Assembly (NCBI RefSeq): GCF_020179385.1
Contig: NZ_JAIBLJ010000034.1
Location: 1 to 40,053 of the forward strand
Reading direction: 5' to 3'
DNA: 40,053 nucleotides
Origin: Alkalihalobacillus sp. YIM B00296
GTDB taxonomy: Bacteria; Bacillota; Bacilli; Bacillales; Fictibacillaceae
Shown here: piece after piece, positions 33,712 to 40,053 of the stretch
How the letters are laid out: every line of letters begins with the position of its first letter
Position numbering within the stretch: position 1 is the stretch's first letter
Translations under genes and position numbers: made by a program
Notes under the pieces: model-generated
Database searches by the model: none
What the model was told of the DNA's origin: nothing
Seen by the model: the letters and a program-made list of their open reading frames with translations, nothing else

Positions 33712-35076
33712 ATGAAAGAAATACGTGCTCTTGCTCCAACAGGTGCTGTAGGTTATACACCTTTTGATGAGGAAACCTTTTATGCAGGACTAGATCAAAA
33801 CCCTGATTTTATAGGTGCAGATGCAGGTTCGCCTGATAGTGGTCCATATTATGTTGCTACAAATGCACACTATGGATCTCGCGCAGCTACTAAACATGAC
33901 CTTCGATTAATGTTACATGGTGCTATTGACAAAAATATCCCTTTAATAGTTGGTGGAGCGTCAGGATTTGGGTCAAAACAAGATGTTACATGGAAACTTG
34001 ACATTATAAATGAAATTGTTAAAGAAGACAATTTATCTTTTGACATGGCGACTGTGTATACAGATGTAAAAAAAGAATATTTAAAAAAACGTATAAAATC
34101 TGAAGAGATAGAGGGTTTAGGGATAGAAACCCCTTTATCAGAGGAAAGTATTGACAAAAGTGACGCTATTTGTGCACAGATTGGTCCAGAGCCTTTAATA
34201 GAAGCATTAAAAACAGGAGCTCAAGTGATTTTATCAGGAAGATGCTGTGATGATGCAATTTTTGCAGCAATGCCAATATATAAAGGGTTTGACAAAGGGC
34301 TTGCTCTTCATATGGGAAAGATTATTGAATGTGGTGGAGCGTGTGGAGTACCACATAGTATTGCTCATTCAATGGTAGGTGTAATTAGAGATGATCACTT
34401 TTTAATAAGAGGGGCATCTAAAAACCAGCGTGTTTCAGTTGATTCTGTAGCTGAACATACACTTTATGAGGTTGACCATCCATATATTCAAGCTGATCCA
34501 GGAGGTATAAATGACTTAAAAGATTCGGTATATACCCAGATTGATCCATCAACTGTTATGGTTTCAGGTAGTAAATGGATTCCCAACGAATATAAAGTAA
34601 GATTAGAAGGAGCAGGTAGAGTTGGTTATCGTACAGTTAGTATTGATGGAATACGTTGTCCAATTTTACTAAGCAACCTAGATGATTTTCTAGAAACTGC
34701 TAAGAAATCTGCTCATAAGACTTATGGTAAATATTATGACCCAAGCTCTTACAAAATTTTCTTCCATATATATGGTAGAGACGGAGTAATGGGTTCTTTA
34801 GAACCTCTAAAGACTATTAGTAATAAAGAGGTTGCTTTAGTGACAGAGGTAATTGCAGATACACAAGAAATTGCTAATGCAATTTGCGGATTTTTAAAGC
34901 ATAATATGTTATTCCAATCCTACCCTGGACAAATTAGTACAGCTGGTAATCTCGCTCACTTAAATTCAGTTGAAGTTTATCCAACAGAAGGATCATTTGA
35001 ATTTACAATTGATCATTTATTACCTTTAGAAGATCCTTTAGACATTTGTAAAATTGAATACAAAAGTTATAAATAA
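33712..35076 (+). CDS. AtuA-family (DUF1446/PF07287) protein, copy 2
   Basis: 454 aa from ATG 33712 with TTGGAGGT; the frame extends upstream to 33697 without an SD. It shares the blocks of copy 1: ALAPTGAVGY, ADAGSPDSGPYYVA, LSGRCCDDAIFAAMP, GYRTVSIDGIR and FHIYGRDGVMGSLEPL. The CDDAxFAA block is conserved in both and is a candidate active-site region. The copies are clearly diverged, so each pair may act on a different compound or form a mixed complex. Confidence 0.85.
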   Translation: MKEIRALAPTGAVGYTPFDEETFYAGLDQNPDFIGADAGSPDSGPYYVATNAHYGSRAATKHDLRLMLHGAIDKNIPLIVGGASGFGSKQDVTWKLDIINEIVKEDNLSFDMATVYTDVKKEYLKKRIKSEEIEGLGIETPLSEESIDKSDAICAQIGPEPLIEALKTGAQVILSGRCCDDAIFAAMPIYKGFDKGLALHMGKIIECGGACGVPHSIAHSMVGVIRDDHFLIRGASKNQRVSVDSVAEHTLYEVDHPYIQADPGGINDLKDSVYTQIDPSTVMVSGSKWIPNEYKVRLEGAGRVGYRTVSIDGIRCPILLSNLDDFLETAKKSAHKTYGKYYDPSSYKIFFHIYGRDGVMGSLEPLKTISNKEVALVTEVIADTQEIANAICGFLKHNMLFQSYPGQISTAGNLAHLNSVEVYPTEGSFEFTIDHLLPLEDPLDICKIEYKSYK

Positions 35077-35094
35077 ATGGGGGCGTAAAATTTT

Positions 35095-35403
35095 ATGAAT
35101 ATAATTGATATGGCAAAGGTTATTCGATCGAAAAATTCTGGTCCTTTTAAGATTACGATTGATGTTATATTTAAAGATTACGACATGTATAACAAAGCGA
35201 AATCTTCAGGCGTTTTGACAATGGATTTAATTTCACAACTATATAAGATTTCTAATGAAAAAATCGTTGCTTTTGAGTGGTATGAACAAGGAAAAGCGTT
35301 AAAGGTAACTATACGACGAAATATTCCTAGTGGAAGTCCAGGTGATACTGATGTTTATGGATGTCAACAACATGCTCCAATGCTTAGTATAGATATACCT
35401 TAA
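35095..35403 (+). CDS. DUF4387 protein, copy 2
   Basis: A 102-aa protein with MAKVIRSKNSGPFKITIDVI and SPGDTDVYGCQQHAPM, the PF14330 hallmarks. It follows AtuA copy 2 by 18 nt, with GGGGGCG as SD. Likely a small partner subunit of that protein. Confidence 0.85.
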   Translation: MNIIDMAKVIRSKNSGPFKITIDVIFKDYDMYNKAKSSGVLTMDLISQLYKISNEKIVAFEWYEQGKALKVTIRRNIPSGSPGDTDVYGCQQHAPMLSIDIP

Positions 35404-35404
35404 A

Positions 35405-35435
35405 AGTAGAGGGGTGATAAAAATCCCCCTCTACT
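35405..35435 (+). terminator. Intercistronic hairpin before the ABC transporter
   Basis: AGTAGAGGGG (35405-35414) and CCCCTCTACT (35426-35435) form a perfect 10-bp stem around an 11-nt loop. No T run follows, so it is more likely a processing or partial termination element than a full terminator. Confidence 0.5.
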
Positions 35436-35486
35436 AGATAACTTTGGGGTTGTAGCTCGTAAGGGTTTAAAAGGGAGTGGTATAAT

Positions 35487-36329
35487 ATGTCAAAAAAACA
35501 AGTGTATATAATGCTTATACCAACAATTTTAGTTATGCTAGTGTTCTTTATGTTTCCACTATTAGTAGTTTTATATAATTCATTTTTAGGTTCTGATGGT
35601 AGTTTAACTCTTGAAAGCTATAAAACGTTTTTTACAGATCCATACTATTATAGTGTGTTGGGAACTACTTTAAAGATTTCTATCCTTACAACAATAATAA
35701 CTTTAGTAATTGGATATTCAATTGCCTACTATGTAACCAGAGTTATAAAAAAAAAGTGGTGGAAAAGGATTTCATATATAATAATTATTTCCCCTTTATT
35801 TACGAGTGCCGTTGTCCGGTCTTTTGGTTGGATGATTATTCTTGGGAACAATGGCTTTATAAATAATTTACTTATGAACTTGGGAATTATTAATTCACCA
35901 ATTAGTCTACTATACAACGAGGTTGGTATTACAATTGGGTTAATTTACATTTTAGCCCCTTTTATGATTTTATCACTTATTAGTGTACTTCAAAATATTG
36001 ACCGAAATTTAGATGATGCTGCAAGTGATTTAGGTTTAACACCGTTTAAAACATTTATTAAAGTAACATTTCCCATATCCTATCCAGGAATCTTATCAGG
36101 ATCTGTAATGGTATTTAGTCTTGCAATAAGTGCTTACGTTACACCAGCAATGATGTCTGGAGGAAAAGTAGAAGTGCTAGCAATGTTAGTTTATGATCAG
36201 ATGATGCAGGTATTCAATTATCAATTAGGATCCTCAATATCATTTATAATGCTCTTTGTTAGTTTGGTAATTCTAGCGCTAAATAACTATTTATTAAAAT
36301 CCGATTGGGCACAGGAGGGCAATCGATGA
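35487..36329 (+). CDS. Spermidine/putrescine-type ABC permease (PotB-like)
   Basis: A 280-aa, six-helix permease. The first periplasmic loop is short (YNSFLGSDGSLTLESYKTFF) and the coupling EAA-like motif reads NLDDAASDLGLTPFKTFIKV. Start ATG behind AAGGGAG. It overlaps the next permease gene by 4 nt (ATGA). The PotABCD class carries polyamines, but many relatives transport other cations or opine-like compounds. Confidence 0.85.
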   Translation: MSKKQVYIMLIPTILVMLVFFMFPLLVVLYNSFLGSDGSLTLESYKTFFTDPYYYSVLGTTLKISILTTIITLVIGYSIAYYVTRVIKKKWWKRISYIIIISPLFTSAVVRSFGWMIILGNNGFINNLLMNLGIINSPISLLYNEVGITIGLIYILAPFMILSLISVLQNIDRNLDDAASDLGLTPFKTFIKVTFPISYPGILSGSVMVFSLAISAYVTPAMMSGGKVEVLAMLVYDQMMQVFNYQLGSSISFIMLFVSLVILALNNYLLKSDWAQEGNR

Positions 36330-37114
36330 TTTGGAAAATAGGATTTACAGCATTAAATTTTTTAATATTACTTTTTTTAGTTTTCCCATTATTAATTCTA
36401 ATAATTGTTTCATTTACAAATGCAAATTTTTTAACCTTTCCTCCCGAAGGGTTTTCATTAAAATGGTATATTCAAATGTTTGAAGATTCATCTTTTATGG
36501 AGGCATTCAAGTTTAGTGCTATTCTTGCAACTATTTCTACAACTATATCAGTAATTATTGGTGTGCCAGCATCACAAGTAATAGCAAGAAAAAACTTTAT
36601 AGGAAAAAATATTGTAATGAATTTAATATCTTCACCACTTCTACTTCCTCAGATATTTCTTGGAGTTTCATTATTACAGTTTTTTTACTATTTCACCAAT
36701 ACACCTGCTAATATATGGTCTTTAATTATCAGTCACGTTGTATTAACTTTACCTTATATTATAAGAACTTGTACATCTACCTTTGTAGGTTTTGATCAAT
36801 CCATTGAAGAGGCGGCTGAAGACTTAGGAGCTAACAAGATTAAGGTATTTTTTTTAGTTATATTACCAATTATAAAAACAGGTATAATAGCTGGGGCGTT
36901 ATTTGCATTTGCAATATCATGGATTAACGTAGAAGTCACGATTTTCTTATCATCTCCAGATCAAATGGCACTACCTGTAAAAATGTTTAACTACGTTCAA
37001 TATACTATAGATCCAATAATTGCAGCGGTTTCTGCAATTACAATTTATATTGCATTTGCACTAATCGTAATTATTGACCATCTAGCAGGGATAGAAAATA
37101 TCGCATCTGAATAA
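36326..37114 (+). CDS. Spermidine/putrescine-type ABC permease (PotC-like)
   Basis: 262 aa from ATG 36326, behind AGGAGGG; the in-frame upstream start at 36305 lies before the SD. Six helices, EAA motif in SIEEAAEDLGANKIKVFFLV, and a first-loop motif FPPEGFSLKWYIQMFED typical of PotC. Translationally coupled to the PotB-like gene. Confidence 0.85.
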   Translation: MIWKIGFTALNFLILLFLVFPLLILIIVSFTNANFLTFPPEGFSLKWYIQMFEDSSFMEAFKFSAILATISTTISVIIGVPASQVIARKNFIGKNIVMNLISSPLLLPQIFLGVSLLQFFYYFTNTPANIWSLIISHVVLTLPYIIRTCTSTFVGFDQSIEEAAEDLGANKIKVFFLVILPIIKTGIIAGALFAFAISWINVEVTIFLSSPDQMALPVKMFNYVQYTIDPIIAAVSAITIYIAFALIVIIDHLAGIENIASE

Positions 37115-37293
37115 AAAAACCATAATTAAATTTTACATTTTCTATTAAACGTTAAAACACCCCAAAAAACTATCTATTTACTATTACCGTACCTTACAAA
37201 ATTATAGACTACAGTAAACTCCAATTAATAGTATGGATGCTGATTGAGCGGTTAGTTAGAAGTATAATCAAAATTTTCAAGGGAGGATTTATT

Positions 37294-38361
37294 ATGAGAT
37301 ATAAAAAATGTTTTTTATTTTTCTTGGTTTTTTGTTTATTGATATTAGGAGCTTGTGGAAACAATAGTGGTACAAGTGAATCCGGGAAAACAAGTGGCCA
37401 GGAATTGACTCTTGCTATTTATGGAGGATCATGGGGCGAGGCTATTATAAATAATACAATAAAGCCTTTTGAAGAAAAATATGGAGTAAAGATTAATTTG
37501 ATTCAGGGAAACTCTGCTTCTAATTTATCTAAACTTGAACAATCTCAAGGATCATCAAGTATTGATATTGTAACTATGGATTCTGGGCTTTCTGAATTAG
37601 CAATTGATAAGGGGTTAATAGAACCATTTGATTTAACGAGTTTAGAAAACTATTCAAATTTAATTCCTGATTCAGCGCAAGATGATTTAACTAATGCCAC
37701 TAGGGCTGCGCTAGGATATTGGGGATTAGTAATGGTTTATAATTCAGAAAAAATAGATAATCCACCTGAATCTTGGTTGGATTTATGGAATGAAGAATAT
37801 AACGGAGTGGTAACTATTCCTGAGCCTGCTACAACTAGTGGACTACCTTTTTTGGTTAAGATCGCTGAGTTAAACGGTGGAGGTATTGATAATATTACTT
37901 CTGGATTAGAAAAAGTAAACGAGTTAAATGTAGTGTCTTACTTCGATGGGGCGGGTTCAGCAAGTAACTTGTATCAAAGTGGGGAAGCTCTGGTTGGTGC
38001 ACAATATGCAGGTCCTTCTTATACACTTAAAGATGATGGTCTTCCAATTGAAGTTGTTGTTCCAAAAGAAGGACTACTTGCAGCAGGAAGTTATTGGCAC
38101 ATAGCTAAAGGGACTTCTAATAAAGAACTAGCACTAAAATTTATTAATGAAGCATTGAGTATCGAAGCACAAAAAGGTATTTCAGAAGATATTTATATTA
38201 TCCCAGCAAATCAAGATGTTGAGCTCTCAGAATCTGCTTTAAAAAGAATGCCGTACGGTGAAAATGGTTCTTTCGAAGATATGGAGTTCCCAGATTATCA
38301 AAAGATAAACGAACATAGGGATGAGTGGACTAAAAGGTGGAAACGTGAAGTTGAAAATTAG
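37294..38361 (+). CDS. PotD-like ABC transporter binding lipoprotein
   Basis: 355 aa from ATG 37294, behind AAGGGAGGA; the frame opens earlier (37237) without an SD. Lipoprotein signal [20 protein letters not shown], with the anchored Cys next. The mature part fits the PotD/iron-binding type 2 fold ([40 protein letters not shown]). A 180-bp gap separates it from the PotC-like gene and contains a TATAAT at 37263-37268 with no good -35, so a local promoter is possible but weak. Confidence 0.85.
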   Translation: MRYKKCFLFFLVFCLLILGACGNNSGTSESGKTSGQELTLAIYGGSWGEAIINNTIKPFEEKYGVKINLIQGNSASNLSKLEQSQGSSSIDIVTMDSGLSELAIDKGLIEPFDLTSLENYSNLIPDSAQDDLTNATRAALGYWGLVMVYNSEKIDNPPESWLDLWNEEYNGVVTIPEPATTSGLPFLVKIAELNGGGIDNITSGLEKVNELNVVSYFDGAGSASNLYQSGEALVGAQYAGPSYTLKDDGLPIEVVVPKEGLLAAGSYWHIAKGTSNKELALKFINEALSIEAQKGISEDIYIIPANQDVELSESALKRMPYGENGSFEDMEFPDYQKINEHRDEWTKRWKREVEN

Positions 38362-38380
38362 ATTGGTTGGAGGGACAATA

Positions 38381-39466
38381 ATGGAGGCGACTAAAGATAG
38401 CTTGGTTAACGTTTATGATGAAGAGGTACCGAAAAAGAATGATATCATAAAATTTGAAGGAGTTACAAAAAATTTTAACGATTTTACAGCTGTAAACAAT
38501 TTAAACTTAACAGTTAAAAAGGGTGAATTTCTCTCACTACTTGGTCCAAGTGGTTGTGGCAAAACAACTACGCTTAGAATGATTGCTGGATTTGAACACC
38601 CAACAAAAGGAAATATTTATATCGATAAAGCTAAAACTACTAATCTTCCTCCATACAAAAGATCAGTCAATACAGTTTTTCAAAATTATGCTTTATTTCC
38701 ACATTTGACAATAGAAGAGAATATAGGGTTTGGTTTAAAACAAAAGAAACTTAAAAAGAATTTAGTGAAAAATAAAGTTAAAGAAATGCTTGGTTTAATT
38801 GGTTTAAAAGAACATTTGTCTAAATATCCAAAACAATTATCAGGTGGTCAACAACAACGAGTTGCATTAGCTCGTGCCTTAATTAATGAGCCTCAAGTTT
38901 TATTATTAGATGAGCCCCTTGGAGCTCTTGATTTAAAATTAAGACAAAAGATGCAATTTGAATTAAAACAGATACATGAAAAGGTAGGTATTACTTTCAT
39001 TTACGTAACACACGACCAAGAAGAGGCACTGGTTATGTCTGATCGTATTGCTGTAATGAATAATGGTAATATTGAGCAAATAGATACACCGGAAAAAATT
39101 TATAATAATCCAAAAAGTAGTTTTGTTGCTGATTTTATTGGTGAGGCTAATATACTACAATTAAATCAATTAGATGAAAACCAATTATCTATACTAGATA
39201 AATCCTCCATGGAATACAAAAACACCATGGTAATTAGGCCAGAAAACATAGAAATTTCAGATTCACCTTTAAAAAACGTTGATACTATTAATCTAAAAGG
39301 AAATATAGTAGACATTACCTTTGTAGGAGCAAAAGTAGTGATTCAATGTAATATTAATGATTTTACTTTAGTTGTACACTCTTTTAACCAAAATCTCTAT
39401 AAAAGCTTAAAAGTAAATCAAAAGGTCTATATGTCATTTCACAAAAGAAATATAACTTTTGTATGA
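38381..39466 (+). CDS. PotA-like ABC transporter ATPase
   Basis: 361 aa from ATG 38381, behind GGTTGGAGGG; the frame open from 38321 overlaps the binding-protein gene without an SD. Walker [11 protein letters not shown]-loop [11 protein letters not shown], signature LSGGQQQR, Walker [12 protein letters not shown] and H-loop THDQEEA are all intact. A C-terminal TOBE domain follows at about residues 270-361, somewhat shorter than in classical PotA. It energises the PotBCD-like transporter. Confidence 0.9.
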   Translation: MEATKDSLVNVYDEEVPKKNDIIKFEGVTKNFNDFTAVNNLNLTVKKGEFLSLLGPSGCGKTTTLRMIAGFEHPTKGNIYIDKAKTTNLPPYKRSVNTVFQNYALFPHLTIEENIGFGLKQKKLKKNLVKNKVKEMLGLIGLKEHLSKYPKQLSGGQQQRVALARALINEPQVLLLDEPLGALDLKLRQKMQFELKQIHEKVGITFIYVTHDQEEALVMSDRIAVMNNGNIEQIDTPEKIYNNPKSSFVADFIGEANILQLNQLDENQLSILDKSSMEYKNTMVIRPENIEISDSPLKNVDTINLKGNIVDITFVGAKVVIQCNINDFTLVVHSFNQNLYKSLKVNQKVYMSFHKRNITFV

Positions 39467-39532
39467 TTTCAAAAAATTATTAGAAACATAGTAGTACTGT
39501 ATAATAAAAAACTTAACAAATGGATTTGTGAT

Positions 39533-39576
39533 AAGCAGACGGGCAATACTATTATACATTGCCCGTTATCGCTTTT
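39533..39576 (+). terminator. Terminator after the ABC transporter operon
   Basis: ACGGGCAAT (39539-39547) and ATTGCCCGT (39558-39566) form a perfect 9-bp stem, extendable through AAGC and GCTT, followed by a short T run (GCTTTT). Confidence 0.7.
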
Positions 39577-39618
39577 ATATTAAATATTCCTTTTTAAATC
39601 AATTTATGGAGAACGAAT

Positions 39619-39838
39619 GGGAATTTAAACTAATCTGAAGTAATTGATAAAATATGCATTCAAATGTATGACTAATCAGAGAAAAACGTGCCGATTTTGT
39701 GCCGGTTGAGATTGAAAATAAATAAATTGTTTTGAAAACAGGATTCGATAAAGCCTTGATATATTAACGTTTTAACATGTGTTGAAAAGGGTTTGAAAGT
39801 GCTTTTTAATCAAGTTCGAAATGGAAGGTTCAATTGGT
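39619..39838 (+). repeat. Long direct repeat, copy B
   Basis: About 220 bp matching 16740-16970 in direct orientation. Here the internal GTGCCGATTTTGTGCCG is an exact 11-bp-period doublet, which is degraded in copy A (GTGTCG), so copy B looks the less decayed. A hairpin with a T-rich tail (39853-39890; CCTTGGTATAA...TTATGCCAAGG) follows directly. Confidence 0.8.
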
Positions 39839-40024
39839 TAATATCTAATAACCCTTGGTATAAGAACGATTATGCCAAGGATTATTTTTATGAAATTTAT
39901 GGCGTGCCAATTTCGTTCCAACTCAGATTTATTTGTATTTTAGACGAACTTTCTAATTCGTCGTTTTCATGATGTACAAAAGTATAAAAACCATAAGACC
40001 ACAATCAACGCCTATCTTTTAATT

Positions 40025-40053
40025 CACCCACGAATCCACCCACAAAACACCCA
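40025..40053. repeat. Three iterated CACCCA motifs at the window end
   Basis: CACCCA occurs at 40025, 40037 and 40048: spacings 12 and 11, the same as the TGACCACA triplet after repeat copy A. The array may continue beyond the window. Between repeat copy B and this array (39891-40024) no gene is seen. Confidence 0.55.

Overview
The window reads as chromosomal DNA of a low-GC Gram-positive bacterium, most likely a Bacillaceae member. Signs are strong purine-rich Shine-Dalgarno (SD) sequences, frequent TTG/GTG starts, lipobox-type binding proteins, sigma-A promoters, a fructoselysine operon in the Bacillus order and a Bacillus-type holin-like toxin. Two blocks differ visibly in base composition: a richer left block (about 0.5-15.8 kb) and a markedly AT-rich right block (about 16-40 kb).

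Left block. A fused TRAP permease plus TAXI-type binding lipoprotein (534-3454) is followed by a catabolic cluster (4106-15837): BCCT transporter, GntR/FCD regulator, luciferase-like flavin monooxygenase, PF06684 protein, alpha/beta hydrolase, aldehyde dehydrogenase, NAD(P)H:FMN reductase, a RibB-like/riboflavin-kinase fusion, an unknown 97-aa protein, a second aldehyde dehydrogenase, a second GntR/FCD paralogue and a quinone-oxidoreductase-like protein. Related operators with the core ATG-GTA-CAT lie in front of the BCCT gene and both regulator genes; a half-site lies in front of the TRAP genes. The gene set resembles known two-component flavin monooxygenase routes that open N-heterocycles (pyridine, trigonelline, pyrimidine). 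I infer a pathway for a betaine-like N-heterocycle, with FMN supply encoded inside the operon.

Middle. After a terminator there is a small type I toxin gene (16197-16322), then about 1.2 kb of non-coding and decayed DNA, a DUF624/YesL membrane protein on the minus strand, and another kilobase of decayed sequence.

Right block. 19676-25562 is a fructoselysine (Amadori product) operon, frlB-O-N-M-R-D, behind a promoter whose -10 lies inside a perfect 40-bp palindrome. After 1.4 kb with gene remnants comes a second catabolic region: a FadR-like regulator with tandem octamers in its promoter, a DctPQM TRAP transporter, two AtuA-family/DUF4387 gene pairs flanking a broken ornithine cyclodeaminase gene, and a four-gene spermidine/putrescine-type ABC transporter. 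Two directly repeated copies of a roughly 220-230 bp sequence (16740-16970 and 39619-39838) bracket this AT-rich block. Each is followed by a triplet of short iterated motifs with identical 12/11-bp spacing, which suggests a mobile or formerly mobile island.
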